NCBI GenBank assembly: GCA_020049775.1
Contig: JAGVLO010000003.1
Location: 186,001-250,000 of the forward strand
Direction of reading: 5' to 3'
DNA length: 64,000 bases
DNA from: Alphaproteobacteria bacterium
Lineage (GTDB): Bacteria > Pseudomonadota > Alphaproteobacteria > Rickettsiales > SXRF01
Shown: one piece after another, positions 29,608-41,601 of the stretch
Numbering within the stretch: position 1 is the stretch's first letter
Layout: every line of letters begins with the position of its first letter
Notes under the pieces: generated by a model
What the model saw: the letters and a program-made list of their open reading frames with translations, nothing else
Told to the model about the DNA's origin: nothing
The model's database searches: none
Position numbers and translations under genes: made by a program

Positions 29608-30440
29608 GCTGCTTTATGGGTGATTGTTGCGTAAGCAGGCGGTTTGCGGAATATCAGGTACAGTCCGTAAGCAAGCATAGGCAGGCACAGCAGCTGCCCC
29701 ATGGTGACAAAACCGAACAGGTAGCCGAGGAAATCGTCCGGCTCGCGGAAGAATTCCACAATCATGCGTGCTACTGCATAGCCCGCGATGAACGTGCCGC
29801 CAAGCATACCCGGTTTGTCGCGTGCGTTGGTGTATTTGAGCATGTAATACAGAATGCCGAACAGCACAACACCCTCGAGTGCCGCTTCATAAAGCTGGCT
29901 GGGGTGGCGAGGAAGGTCACCTCCTCCTGGAAACACAATGCCCCACGGCGCATCGGTGACGCGGCCATAGAGTTCGCCATTGATAAAATTGGCCAGCCTG
30001 CCGAAGAAAAGCCCAATCGGCGCAGCACAGGCGATGATGTCGATGAGCTGGAAAAAGCGCATCTTGTGCCTGCGCGCAAACAGGATGAAGGCGATGATGA
30101 CGCCGAGCAGCCCACCATGGAACGACATGCCGCCTTCCCATAAATGTAGTGTCTGGCTTGGGTTCTCAAGGTAATAGCCAGGTTTGTAGAACAGTACATA
30201 ACCCAGCCTGCCGCCGCCTACTACTCCGATGACTGCCCATGTAATAATGTCGTCCAGCGCGTTCTTGCTTAAATTGGGGATGGGTTTGCGTGCATGTTCG
30301 CGTGCCACATACCACCAGCCGATGACAATGCCGGCGATATAGGCCAGCGAATACCAGCGTATAGCCAGCGTTATGTCCAGATAGGGAATTGGCCCGAGGT
30401 AAAGGGCAACAGGATCGATTGTCGGGAAGGCAATGGCCAT
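29604..30440 (-). CDS. lgt: prolipoprotein diacylglyceryl transferase
   Basis: IRWYSLAYIAGIVIGWWY; GGRLGYVLFYKPGYY; WEGGMSFHGGLLGV; GLFFGRLANFINGELYGR; RHPSQLYEAALEG. Confidence 0.96.
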   Translation of the reverse strand: MAIAFPTIDPVALYLGPIPYLDITLAIRWYSLAYIAGIVIGWWYVAREHARKPIPNLSKNALDDIITWAVIGVVGGGRLGYVLFYKPGYYLENPSQTLHLWEGGMSFHGGLLGVIIAFILFARRHKMRFFQLIDIIACAAPIGLFFGRLANFINGELYGRVTDAPWGIVFPGGGDLPRHPSQLYEAALEGVVLFGILYYMLKYTNARDKPGMLGGTFIAGYAVARMIVEFFREPDDFLGYLFGFVTMGQLLCLPMLAYGLYLIFRKPPAYATITHKAA

Positions 30441-30530
30441 CAGCTACACCTAGGCGGTTACTTTATCGTTCAAGTAGGGGATAATAGGAGAAGGCGTTGT
30501 GATGGCAAGGGATTTAGCCAGTACAGGTGA

Positions 30531-31013
30531 CTAGTATTCGTCCCAGCTCTTTTTTTCCGTGACGGTAACGGCAGCCATAGGCGGTGCGGAAGGCTTTGTA
30601 TCAAGTATTTTATAGGTGCTGGCAATTTCTGCACGCACGTCATCACTGGGTTCGCCACGGCCTGCGGCAATGATCGTGCCGAAATCATTGGGGCTGAACA
30701 TCTTGCCCACCTGTATGGCAAGTTTTAATTTATCAAGGCCACCGAGTGTAATCTTGAGATAGGAATATATCTTATCGCCGAAGGAATTCTTGCCGTACAT
30801 GAGAAGCACAACGTATTTTTCTGGGTCGTTCCTTGGGTCTATTTCCGATGACGACGCGCTGCTTGCTGGCGGCACGCTGCTGGCGGTAGGACGTTGGCTG
30901 CCTGTAGCCGATGGCGTTTCAGTTGCAGCAGCACTCCCACCAGCGGCAGGCTTTTTATCATCGCCTGAGCCGTCTTTGCCAAATAAAGTCTTGTTAATCC
31001 AATTAGCCGTCAT
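30531..31013 (-). CDS. hypothetical protein with low-complexity Ala/Ser/Pro N-terminus
   Basis: Intact ORF; low-complexity linker then KYVVLLMYGKNSFGDKIYSYLKITLGGLDKLKLAIQVGKMFSPNDFGTIIAAGRGEPS. Confidence 0.55.
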   Translation of the reverse strand: MTANWINKTLFGKDGSGDDKKPAAGGSAAATETPSATGSQRPTASSVPPASSASSSEIDPRNDPEKYVVLLMYGKNSFGDKIYSYLKITLGGLDKLKLAIQVGKMFSPNDFGTIIAAGRGEPSDDVRAEIASTYKILDTKPSAPPMAAVTVTEKKSWDEY

Positions 31014-31049
31014 GCCTGCGCGTTCTATAACCAGTCGATAAAAAACGAT

Positions 31050-31076
31050 TAACTATGATATTTTATATCATAGTTA
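31050..31076. promoter_or_regulatory. Perfect AT-rich palindrome (12-bp arms, 3-nt loop)
   Basis: TAACTATGATAT-ttt-ATATCATAGTTA, 37-63 nt upstream of the 30531-31013 gene. Confidence 0.6.
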
Positions 31077-31195
31077 CTTAAAAAGTATCAAAAAACTACA
31101 CGTTTAAGGGAGATTATTGTAAATTACTTAAGGCTTTATGAACAAAAACCCCTGAAAGGCATGAATAAAACCGTTGTCTAGATTCGGTTCCTAGC

Positions 31196-31489
31196 CTAGT
31201 TGCCTTTAACCATGCCGCTCTGCTGAGCAACATTGGTATTCATGGCCTTATCATCCAGAACAGGGCCACCCGTGCCGCTAACAGTTACCATTTCCAGATT
31301 TTTAATGGCGCCGAAATTCACGCCTTCACTCTGTGCGGCCTGCATTGTCGTTACCCTGTCCTTTGACTGTGAGAACGTCGCAACATCTGCCTGCATAGCC
31401 TGTGATGCGCCTGCGATACCTTCGATAGACCATGAACCTGCTGCTGACAGGTCCGCTTTGAGATCTTGAGGAATGGATAATGCGGTCAT
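31196..31489 (-). CDS. hypothetical protein (97 aa)
   Basis: Intact ORF; no domain recognised. Confidence 0.5.
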   Translation of the reverse strand: MTALSIPQDLKADLSAAGSWSIEGIAGASQAMQADVATFSQSKDRVTTMQAAQSEGVNFGAIKNLEMVTVSGTGGPVLDDKAMNTNVAQQSGMVKGN

Positions 31490-31760
31490 AAATTTATCTT
31501 GTACTGTTTTCTGTTGATGACGCTTCTTACAGTTTCATACTATCGAAAACGGGAGGGGGCATCAAACCCTAAGGAACAGGAGGGCGGTTATTTCACCGAG
31601 CTGTCATGGTCTTGTAACGCAACTGTAACATAGGTTAAACACGACTGTAAGAAAGCGGGTAAATAAGCACTTTTTAGACTGTTGCTAGCCTGTGGATAGA
31701 TAGTATTTTAGCTAATTTTTATAGGGTTTTAGCAGGGAGATGGTGTATAAACCCATGGAT

Positions 31761-33200
31761 TTATACGGCTGTTCCACCCACCGTTAGCTTCTCTATGAGA
31801 AGTGTGGGTTGTCCGACACCCACTGGCACGCTCTGGCCTGCCTTGCCGCACGTGCCGATGCCTTCATCAAGCGCCATATCATTACCAATAGCGGTGACGC
31901 GCGTTAATGCATCGGGGCCGTTTCCTATCAGCGTTGCGCCTTTAAGCGGTGAGGTGATTTTGCCATCTTCTATAAGATAGGCTTCCGAGGCGGAGAAAAC
32001 GAATTTACCGGATGTAATATCCACCTGCCCGCCGCCAAGGTGCGAGGCATAGATACCTCGCTTTACCGAGGCAATAATATCGTCCGGTTTATCCTTGCCG
32101 CCTAACATGTAAGTATTGGTCATGCGCGGCATGGGCTGGCTGGCGAAATCCTCGCGCCTTCCATTGCCGGTGGCGCGCATATTCATCAGCCGCGCGTTCA
32201 GGCGGTCCTGAATATAGCCGGTGAGTATGCCGTCTTCGATAAGCACGGTGCGGCTGGTGGGCGTGCCTTCGTCATCAATCGAAAGTGAGCCGCGCAGGTT
32301 GGGGATAGTGCCGTCATCGACCACGGTGACGCCTTTGGATGCTACCTTTTGGCCCATGAGTCCGGCGAAAGCCGAGGTCTGCTTGCGGTTGAAATCGCCT
32401 TCCAGCCCGTGTCCTACGGCTTCGTGCAACAGCACGCCGCACCAGCCCGGGCCAAGCACAACCGGCATTTCACCTGCCGGAGCAGGAATGGATTCAAGGT
32501 TAACCAGTGCCTGCCGTAGCGCCTCGTCTGCCATTTTCTTCCAGCCTGCTTCACTGATATATTGCGCGTAAGATGTGCGTCCGCCTGCGCCGGAAGATCC
32601 GGTTTCCATACGTCCGTCTTTTTCCACCAGCACATTGATGTTGAGGCGCACAAGCGGGCGTATGTCGCCAGCCATGTTGCCGTCGGCTTTTATTATCTGT
32701 ACTGCCTGCCAGTGGCCGCTTAAGCTGACGGATACTTGCTTTACATGGGGATTTTTAGCACGCACATAAGCGTCAATTTGTTGCAGCAGCTCCACCTTTT
32801 TCTCAAAGGCGACCTCTTTTAACGGATTGACGTCGGCGTATAGTTGGCGGTTGGTGCCAAAGGGCGGCGGGGTGAGGGCCTGCACGCCCGACTGTCCGTA
32901 ATGAACCAAACGTGCTGTGGCAATGGCGCGTTTTATGGCGTCTTCACTCAGTTCCGAGGCATGGGCGTAGGCACTGGCTTCACCAAGCACCGAGCGCAGG
33001 CCAAAACCCTGCGAGGTATTAAAGCTGGCATTACGCAGTTTGCCGTCGTCAAAACTCAGGCTTTCGGCCTGTGCGTATTCAAGGAAAAGTTCGCCGTCGT
33101 CCATGCCTTCCAGCGCGGTGGCGACCATTTTGCCCACACGGTGCTTGTCCATGCCGGTGCGGCGGTAAAAGAGTTCGTCGGGCGAGGGGGTATCGTTCAT
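31761..33200 (-). CDS. tldD: metalloprotease TldD
   Basis: HEAVGHGLEGDFNRKQTSAFAGLMGQKVAS zinc motif; DDEGTPTSRTVLIEDGILTGYIQDRLNARLM; GGGQVDITSGKFVFSASEAYLIEDGKIT. Confidence 0.96.
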   Translation of the reverse strand: MNDTPSPDELFYRRTGMDKHRVGKMVATALEGMDDGELFLEYAQAESLSFDDGKLRNASFNTSQGFGLRSVLGEASAYAHASELSEDAIKRAIATARLVHYGQSGVQALTPPPFGTNRQLYADVNPLKEVAFEKKVELLQQIDAYVRAKNPHVKQVSVSLSGHWQAVQIIKADGNMAGDIRPLVRLNINVLVEKDGRMETGSSGAGGRTSYAQYISEAGWKKMADEALRQALVNLESIPAPAGEMPVVLGPGWCGVLLHEAVGHGLEGDFNRKQTSAFAGLMGQKVASKGVTVVDDGTIPNLRGSLSIDDEGTPTSRTVLIEDGILTGYIQDRLNARLMNMRATGNGRREDFASQPMPRMTNTYMLGGKDKPDDIIASVKRGIYASHLGGGQVDITSGKFVFSASEAYLIEDGKITSPLKGATLIGNGPDALTRVTAIGNDMALDEGIGTCGKAGQSVPVGVGQPTLLIEKLTVGGTAV

Positions 33201-33334
33201 AGGAGCATTACAAGTAATATTATTAAAATAATCAACTATATAGAATATCTAATGCAGCATACAAAAATCATTGCGCTTGGGGCAAGGAAAGATTACAAAA
33301 CGCATGGTTTGGTCCACCAATTAATAGGTTACGA

Positions 33335-34216
33335 ATGAAAAAACTGTTATTGCCCGTTGCTTTGGCTGCATTTGCCGCATTTGCCTGTAACGCGTTTGCC
33401 GCGCCCTATGAAAGTATCGCGAAGCCCTGGCAGCTGGGGTTTCACGAGCCTGCCAGTCCGGTGATGGAGAAACTCGATAAAGCGCATGATTTCCTGCTGG
33501 TGGTGATTACGGTTATTACCGTGTTTGTACTGGTGATGCTGACCTATATATGTATCCGCTTCCGCCGCAAGGCCAACCCTGTTCCTAGCAAGACCGCGCA
33601 CAATACCAAGCTGGAAATTATCTGGACGGCCATTCCTATCCTTATTCTCGTAGTGATTGCCATCCCCACTTTACGCGTTCACTATTACATGCAAAATAAC
33701 GTGGACGCGGAAATGACCATCAAGGCTGTGGGCCACCAATGGTATTGGCATTATGAATATCCTGACCATGGCGGCTTCAAGTTTGACAGCTATATGATTA
33801 AAGACGCCGACCTGAAACCTGGCGACCACCGCCTGCTTTCCGTGGATAACCGTATGGTTGTGCCGGTGAACACCAAAATCAAAATCCAGCTGACCGGCGC
33901 AGACGTTATCCATGCGTGGGCAATGCCCGCGTTTGGTGTGAAGCGTGACGCCGTTCCCGGCCGTCTCAATGAAACATGGTTTGAAGCCACCAAAATTGGC
34001 ACTTTCTATGGCCAATGTTCGGAGTTGTGCGGTGTTGGCCACGGCTTCATGCCTATTGTGGTTGATGTAGTCAGCAAGGAAGAATTTGACGGCTGGGTGA
34101 AGAAAAAACAGCAGGAAGCAGGCGTTACTACCGCCGCTGCTGTCGCTGCGCCTAATGGCAAGGATTCTGAAAAGAAGCCTGCTGATGCCGCCAAAACCGA
34201 GAAATCCGCTCAATAA
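33335..34216 (+). CDS. coxB: cytochrome c oxidase subunit II
   Basis: LEIIWTAIPILILVVIAIPTLRVHYY; GHQWYWHYEYPD; DVIHAWAMPAFGVKRDAVPGRLNETWF; GQCSELCGVGHGFMP (CuA site). Confidence 0.97.
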   Translation: MKKLLLPVALAAFAAFACNAFAAPYESIAKPWQLGFHEPASPVMEKLDKAHDFLLVVITVITVFVLVMLTYICIRFRRKANPVPSKTAHNTKLEIIWTAIPILILVVIAIPTLRVHYYMQNNVDAEMTIKAVGHQWYWHYEYPDHGGFKFDSYMIKDADLKPGDHRLLSVDNRMVVPVNTKIKIQLTGADVIHAWAMPAFGVKRDAVPGRLNETWFEATKIGTFYGQCSELCGVGHGFMPIVVDVVSKEEFDGWVKKKQQEAGVTTAAAVAAPNGKDSEKKPADAAKTEKSAQ

Positions 34217-34248
34217 AATACAGCATTATTGCCAGTAACTGAATGTAA

Positions 34249-35856
<1,608 letters not shown>

Positions 35857-35858
35857 AC

Positions 35859-36785
35859 ATGTCATCTTCTGCTACATTCGCTGAATCGGCCCGTGTTTCC
35901 ACGGTGAGTGATTATGTGACGCTGATGAAGCCCGGCGTGATGTCGCTGGTGGTGTTTACCGGCCTTGCCGGAATGTTGCTGGCCGAGCTGCACAGCGATG
36001 TGCCGTTCAACCTGTTCCAGCAGCTACTGACGCTGGCCTGTATTGCCCTTGGCTCTGGCGCGGGCGCGGCAATGAACATGTGGTATGACCGTGATATCGA
36101 CAGCATCATGACGCGCACCCAGGCGCGGCCTGTGCCTGCGGGCCGTGTAGCACCGGACGATGCGCTGGCCTTTGGCCTGTTCATGGCGGCGGCATCGGTG
36201 ATGCTGATGGCGCTGGCGCTCAATATGGTGGCGGCCCTGCTGCTTGCTGGCGCGATTGCATTTTATATTGGTATTTACACGATCTGGTTAAAACGCCGCA
36301 CACCGCAAAATATTGTGATTGGCGGTGCGGCGGGCGCATTCCCGCCCATGATTGGCTGGGCGGCAGTAACCGGCGATGTATCACTTCAGGCGGTTATTCT
36401 GTTTGCTATCATCTTCCTGTGGACGCCGCCGCATTTCTGGGCTTTGGCGCTTTACCGCAATGGCGATTATGCGCGTGCAGGCGTGCCGATGATGCCGGTG
36501 GTAGCGGGCCCTGAAAGCACCAAGCGCCAGATGATAGCCTATACATGGCTGCTGGTGGCCATTACCCTGCTTTTACCCGTGCTGGGTATGGCAGGCTGGA
36601 TATACAGCGTCTGCGCAGCCCTGCTGGGCGCGGCTTTCCTGTACCATACCTACAAACTGCGCTCGGATAATTCGGATAAATGGGCGCGTAAGACATTCGG
36701 CTTTTCCATTTATTATCTTTTTATGCTATACAGTGTGATGATGATGGACAGCTGGATTATGCAATATGTTGTACTGTCACGCTAA
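35859..36785 (+). CDS. ctaB: protoheme IX farnesyltransferase
   Basis: LMKPGVMSLVVFTGLAGM; NMWYDRDIDSIMTRTQARPVPAGRV; TPHFWALALYRNGDYARAGVPMMPVV. Confidence 0.96.
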   Translation: MSSSATFAESARVSTVSDYVTLMKPGVMSLVVFTGLAGMLLAELHSDVPFNLFQQLLTLACIALGSGAGAAMNMWYDRDIDSIMTRTQARPVPAGRVAPDDALAFGLFMAAASVMLMALALNMVAALLLAGAIAFYIGIYTIWLKRRTPQNIVIGGAAGAFPPMIGWAAVTGDVSLQAVILFAIIFLWTPPHFWALALYRNGDYARAGVPMMPVVAGPESTKRQMIAYTWLLVAITLLLPVLGMAGWIYSVCAALLGAAFLYHTYKLRSDNSDKWARKTFGFSIYYLFMLYSVMMMDSWIMQYVVLSR

Positions 36786-36803
36786 TCGATAACGGAGTCC
36801 GCT

Positions 36804-36971
36804 ATGGAAACGCATACGCCAACGGCTGCAGAAAAAGTCCAGATACTGGCTGATATTACCCAGAACACCATCTACCTGATGGGTGCGAGCTTCGTGCTTG
36901 GCAGCTTGTTTACCTTGCTTTTGCTGCTGATACTGGACTTCGTTCGCCGTAATAAGGGTCAGAAAATCTAG
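36804..36971 (+). CDS. 55-aa single-TM microprotein in cox operon
   Basis: ATG...TAG encodes METHTPTAAEKVQILADITQNTIYLMGASFVLGSLFTLLLLLILDFVRRNKGQKI*; one TM helix; between ctaB and the CoxF-like ORF. Below the ORF-track size cutoff. Confidence 0.65.
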   Translation: METHTPTAAEKVQILADITQNTIYLMGASFVLGSLFTLLLLLILDFVRRNKGQKI

Positions 36972-37000
36972 CAACGGCGGAAGTGCAGAATGGGGGCGTT

Positions 37001-37123
37001 GTGCCAAAGACCGAATTACACCATACGCAGAAACGCAAAAACCTGACCATGCTTTTGGTGCTGCTGGTGCTGATGGTGCTGCTTTTTGCCATCACGATGA
37101 TGAAAATGACGCCTGCTTCATAG
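37001..37123 (+). CDS. CoxF-like cytochrome oxidase small protein (40 aa)
   Basis: GTG start; VPKTELHHTQKRKNLTMLLVLLVLMVLLFAITMMKMTPAS*; short basic N-terminus plus TM resembles the alphaproteobacterial CoxF located before ctaG. Below the ORF-track size cutoff. Confidence 0.65.
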   Translation: MPKTELHHTQKRKNLTMLLVLLVLMVLLFAITMMKMTPAS

Positions 37124-37139
37124 GGATTGCTGACCAGCC

Positions 37140-37694
37140 ATGGTGTCTGTTGCTTCAAAGAAAAACCTGAGCCTTGCCATAAACCTCTGCACGATTGTCG
37201 TGGGCATGTTGCTGCTGACGGCGGCATCCGTGCCACTATACCGCCTGTTCTGCGATGTGACCGGTTACGGCGGAACCACGGCACGTGAAGAAGCGGGAAG
37301 CAAACCTGTGCCTGTGCTGGCGCGTGAGGTTACCATACGTTTCAATGCTGACATTGCGCCGGAACTGCCGTGGGAATTTCTGCCCGGGCAGCGGGAAGTG
37401 AAAATCAAGGTGGGCGAGCAGAAGCTTGTCTATTATACGGCACGTAACCGACTGAACATAGCCGTTAAAGGGACGGCCACCTATAATGTGCTGCCGTTCT
37501 CGGCGGGCAGCCATTTTGTAAAAATCGACTGCTTTTGTTTTCAGGAACAAACACTTGAAGCCAATCAAGAAGTCAGTATGCCCATTTTGTTTTACATCGA
37601 CCCGGCCATTATGGATGACCATGAGCTGGATGACGTGAAAACAATTACGTTGTCATACACATTTTTTCCTGTAAAAACAGACCCATCAAAATAA
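37140..37694 (+). CDS. ctaG: cytochrome c oxidase assembly protein CtaG/Cox11
   Basis: ASVPLYRLFCDVTGYGGTT; VTIRFNADIAPELPWEFLPGQREVKIKVGEQKLVYYTARN; FCFQEQTL. Confidence 0.95.
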   Translation: MVSVASKKNLSLAINLCTIVVGMLLLTAASVPLYRLFCDVTGYGGTTAREEAGSKPVPVLAREVTIRFNADIAPELPWEFLPGQREVKIKVGEQKLVYYTARNRLNIAVKGTATYNVLPFSAGSHFVKIDCFCFQEQTLEANQEVSMPILFYIDPAIMDDHELDDVKTITLSYTFFPVKTDPSK

Positions 37695-37727
37695 AATACT
37701 GTACGAGTTTCTAAGGAGTTTCCAACA

Positions 37728-38705
37728 ATGACACATCATGGGGTACATCACGGCGACAGTCATAGCCACCAGACCCATCCTTACCATTTGGTCAATCCCA
37801 GCCCATGGCCCGCACTTGGTGCGCTTTCCATGTTCATGGGAACGATGGGCGGTGCGATGTGGATGCACGGCAAGACGGGCGGCGGCTTCCTGGTGATCAT
37901 TGGTTTTGCGCTGGTGCTTTACACCATGTATGTGTGGTGGCGCGATGTGGTGAAGGAAGCGCGTGAAGACAAGGCGCACACCGGTGCGGTGAGCCGTGGC
38001 CTGCGTGCAGGCATGGCGTTGTTCATTATCTCGGAAGTGCTGTTTTTCTCCGCATTTTTCTGGGCATTTTTCAATGCCAGCACATTGCCGGTTACCCCGC
38101 TTGCAGATACATGGGCGATTACTGATGGTGTATGGCCGCCCAAGGGTATCGAGCCGTTTGATCCGTGGCATTTGCCATTCCTAAACACGCTTATCCTGCT
38201 GCTGTCGGGTACGACCGTGACGTGGGCGCATCACGCCATCTTGCAGGGTAACAAGAGAGAAACCATTCAGGCGCTGTGGTACACGGTGATTCTGGGCGTT
38301 ATCTTCACTGCTTGCCAGGCCTATGAATATTCGCATGCTGCCTTCGGCTTTAAAGACGGCGTCTATGCTTCCACCTTCTACATGGCGACCGGTTTCCACG
38401 GTTTCCACGTTCTGGTGGGTACTATCTTCCTTGCCGTGTGTTTAGGCCGCGCCTACAAGGGCCATTTCACGCCTGAAAAGCATCTGGGCTTCGAATTCGC
38501 CGCATGGTACTGGCATTTTGTGGACGTGGTGTGGTTGTTCCTCTTCGTATTTATTTACGGTGACATGGCTAACAAGCTGATGCCTGCGTTTGAAACCATC
38601 TTCACTGGCCTCAACACTATCATCATGGTTCTGGGCGCTACAGCGGTTGCCTGCTACTACAGCTACAAGAAGCTGGTATCCGGCGGTTTCACTACCCACC
38701 ATTGA
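37728..38705 (+). CDS. coxC: cytochrome c oxidase subunit III
   Basis: HPYHLVNPSPWPALGALS; WWRDVVKEA; SEVLFFSAFFWAFFNAS; GFHGFHVLVGTIFLAV; HFVDVVWLFLFVFIY. Confidence 0.97.
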   Translation: MTHHGVHHGDSHSHQTHPYHLVNPSPWPALGALSMFMGTMGGAMWMHGKTGGGFLVIIGFALVLYTMYVWWRDVVKEAREDKAHTGAVSRGLRAGMALFIISEVLFFSAFFWAFFNASTLPVTPLADTWAITDGVWPPKGIEPFDPWHLPFLNTLILLLSGTTVTWAHHAILQGNKRETIQALWYTVILGVIFTACQAYEYSHAAFGFKDGVYASTFYMATGFHGFHVLVGTIFLAVCLGRAYKGHFTPEKHLGFEFAAWYWHFVDVVWLFLFVFIYGDMANKLMPAFETIFTGLNTIIMVLGATAVACYYSYKKLVSGGFTTHH

Positions 38706-38721
38706 TATACTGATATAAGGC

Positions 38722-39099
38722 GTGGAAACTAAACCACCCGTTTTTGGGCCGCCCGTTTCTTTATCACGTATCGTGCTGCGGGGCCGCTGCCCGCGCTGCG
38801 GGCAAGGCAAGCTTTATAGCGACCTGCTGACCATCGTGGATCAGTGCAGCGAATGTAAGCTTGATTTAAAACAGCATGAGCAGGGCGACGGTCCGGCCTT
38901 TTTCGGCATATTGATTGTCGGTGCGATTACTGCCATTGGTGCAGCGGTGGTGGAAATCAAATACCAACCACCTTTCTGGCTGCATGGTGCCATATGGGCG
39001 CCGTTTGTATTGATTGCGTCTGTAGTGTCACTGCGCTGGTTGAAGGCAGTGCTGATTGCTGTTCAATACCAGCTACGCAGGGACGATTTTAAAAGCTAA
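38722..39099 (+). CDS. DUF983 family protein
   Basis: LRGRCPRCGQGKLYSDLLTIVDQCSECKLDLKQHEQGDGPAFFGILIVG. Confidence 0.9.
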   Translation: METKPPVFGPPVSLSRIVLRGRCPRCGQGKLYSDLLTIVDQCSECKLDLKQHEQGDGPAFFGILIVGAITAIGAAVVEIKYQPPFWLHGAIWAPFVLIASVVSLRWLKAVLIAVQYQLRRDDFKS

Positions 39100-39103
39100 G
39101 ACG

Positions 39104-41416
39104 TTACGCCTTTGCCTTCTTGCCTTTGCCAAGGGCGCTGACCTTGGAGCTACGCTCTACAATCGCTTCATAGGCCGCAAGTGCTGCCATATTCAGGATT
39201 TCCGACACGGTGGCATTCATATGCACGATTTGCGCCGGGCGCTGCAGGCCCAGTAATACCGGACCGATGGTCACGCCGTCGCCCAGTTCCTGCAACAGGT
39301 GCGAGGCAATATGCGCAGAATGCAGTCCGGGCATGACAAGTATGTTAGCCGGGCCGGTTAAACGGCAGAACGGATACAGGCTCATGATGTCCTTGTTGAG
39401 GGCAACGCCTGCCGACATTTCGCCGTCATACTCGAAATCCACTTTCATGTTGTCGAGGATTTTGACGGCGTCGCGGATGCGCGCTGATTTTTCACCCATC
39501 GGGTTGCCGAAGGTGGAATAAGACAGCAGTGCCACGCGCGGCTCGTGGCCGAGCTTGCGGGCCAACTGCGCAGTTTTAACAGCAATACGCGCCAGTTCTT
39601 CGGCTTCAGGCAGTTCGTTGACGGTGGTATCGCTGAAGAACAACGTGCGGCCTTTGGCAACAACGAGCGATATACCTTGTAATACTTCACCAGGTTTGGT
39701 GTCGATAACGCGGGTGATATTGTCGAGGCACACATGGTAATTACGGGTGGCGCCGGTCAGCATGGCATCGCCATTTCCGAGCGCTAGTTTGCACGCTGCG
39801 AAAATATTGCGATCGTTCTTCACCATACGCGCTACGTCGCGGTACAGGAAGCCATGGCGTTGCAGGCGCGGGTAGAGATAGTCGATATATTCATCGACAT
39901 GCTTGCTGACGGCAGCGTTGGCTATCACGATATTCTGCTCGGACACGCCCATCTTTTTCATGGACGCCTGAATGCGCTCGGTGCGGCCAACCAGTACCGG
40001 TGTGCCGTAGCCATTGTCGCGCCATTGCACGGCAGCACGGATGATTTTTTCTTCTTCACCTTCGGCAAAAATCATGCGTTGCGGGTTGTCACGCAGCTTG
40101 TCGAAAATATGCTGCAGGCTGTTTGCTGTCGGGTCGCGGCGTGCAGCCAGTTCTTTTTTGTAGGTGGCGATGTCGATGATCGGCTTACGCGCAACTTTGG
40201 TGCGCATGGCGGCCTGCGCCACGGCGACAGGAACAGTTGTCATCAGGCGCGGATCGAATGGAGCGGGAATGATGTACTCCGGACCGAATTCCATCTGGCG
40301 GCCACCGTAGGCGGCGCTGACTTCTTCCGGCACTTCTTCGCGTGCCAGCGCAGCGATAGCTTCGGCAGCGGCGATTTTCATTTCCTCGTTGATCTGTGAG
40401 GCGCGGCAATCGAGCGCACCACGGAAGATGTAGGGGAAGCCCATCACGTTATTGACCTGGTTTGGATAATCCGAGCGGCCTGTGGCGATGATGGCGTCCT
40501 TGCGCACGGAGCGAACCTGCTCGGGCGTGATTTCCGGATCGGGGTTGGCCATGGCAAAAATAATCGGGTTTTTGGCCATGCTCGCCACCATTTCCTTGGT
40601 CACCGCGTCTTTAGAGGCCAGGCCAAGGAACAGGTCGGCACCTTCCATGGCTTCAGCCAGCGTGCGCTTCTTGGTTTTCACTGCGTGGGCGGATTTCCAC
40701 TGGTTCATGCCTTCGGTGCGGCCTTCATAGATGACGCCTGTCTTGTCAACGAGCAGGGCGTTTTCATGTTTGATGCCCATGCGCTTGATGAGTTCCAGAC
40801 ATGCAATACCGGCAGAACCGGCACCGAGTACCACAACCTTGATGTCCTGAATTTTACGGTTGGTCAGGTGGGCGGCGTTGATAAGGCCGGCGGCGCAGAT
40901 AATGGCGGTGCCGTGCTGGTCGTCGTGGAATACGGGGATATCCATGGCTTCGCGCAGGCGCTGTTCGATGATGAAACATTCGGGCGCTGCGATATCTTCC
41001 AGATTGATGCCGCCCCATGACGGGCCGAGCAGCCTGACGCAGTTGACGAATTCATCCACGTCACGCGTGTCAACTTCGATATCGATGCCGTCAATGTCGG
41101 CGAAGCGCTTGAAAAGAATTGCCTTGCCTTCCATTACGGGTTTGGAAGCTAACGCACCGAGATTGCCAAGGCCTAGTACGGCAGTGCCGTTGGAAATAAC
41201 GGCTACGAAATTGCCGCGTGCCGTGTAGTCATAGGCTTTATCTGGGTCTTTCTGAATTTCAAGGCAGGGAATGGCGACGCCCGGGGAATAACCCAGCGAC
41301 AGGTCGCGCTGCGTCATCAGCGGCTTGGTCGGCAGAATGGAAAGTTTGCCCGGTTGTCCTTCCGAGTGATAGGCAAGGGCTTCTTCGTTCGTGATAGGTT
41401 CTTTCTCTTTGGACAT
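39104..41416 (-). CDS. maeB: NADP-dependent malic enzyme with C-terminal phosphotransacetylase-like domain
   Basis: [69 protein letters not shown]-terminal PTA-like [24 protein letters not shown]. Confidence 0.95.
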   Translation of the reverse strand: MSKEKEPITNEEALAYHSEGQPGKLSILPTKPLMTQRDLSLGYSPGVAIPCLEIQKDPDKAYDYTARGNFVAVISNGTAVLGLGNLGALASKPVMEGKAILFKRFADIDGIDIEVDTRDVDEFVNCVRLLGPSWGGINLEDIAAPECFIIEQRLREAMDIPVFHDDQHGTAIICAAGLINAAHLTNRKIQDIKVVVLGAGSAGIACLELIKRMGIKHENALLVDKTGVIYEGRTEGMNQWKSAHAVKTKKRTLAEAMEGADLFLGLASKDAVTKEMVASMAKNPIIFAMANPDPEITPEQVRSVRKDAIIATGRSDYPNQVNNVMGFPYIFRGALDCRASQINEEMKIAAAEAIAALAREEVPEEVSAAYGGRQMEFGPEYIIPAPFDPRLMTTVPVAVAQAAMRTKVARKPIIDIATYKKELAARRDPTANSLQHIFDKLRDNPQRMIFAEGEEEKIIRAAVQWRDNGYGTPVLVGRTERIQASMKKMGVSEQNIVIANAAVSKHVDEYIDYLYPRLQRHGFLYRDVARMVKNDRNIFAACKLALGNGDAMLTGATRNYHVCLDNITRVIDTKPGEVLQGISLVVAKGRTLFFSDTTVNELPEAEELARIAVKTAQLARKLGHEPRVALLSYSTFGNPMGEKSARIRDAVKILDNMKVDFEYDGEMSAGVALNKDIMSLYPFCRLTGPANILVMPGLHSAHIASHLLQELGDGVTIGPVLLGLQRPAQIVHMNATVSEILNMAALAAYEAIVERSSKVSALGKGKKAKA

Positions 41417-41601
41417 CGTTTCCGCTCTCAAATGGCAGCCGCTTTAACTGCATTGTGCAGTGCAGCATAAGTTTATGATTTTCAACAACGAACAGCCTTA
41501 TTCCCACACAGACGGTGCGAATGCAAGGAAAATTTGCGTCTTTTAACGTGTCTGCTAGAGTCATTTTTACTGCGTCTTAATATCAAAAAGGAAAACTACA
41601 G

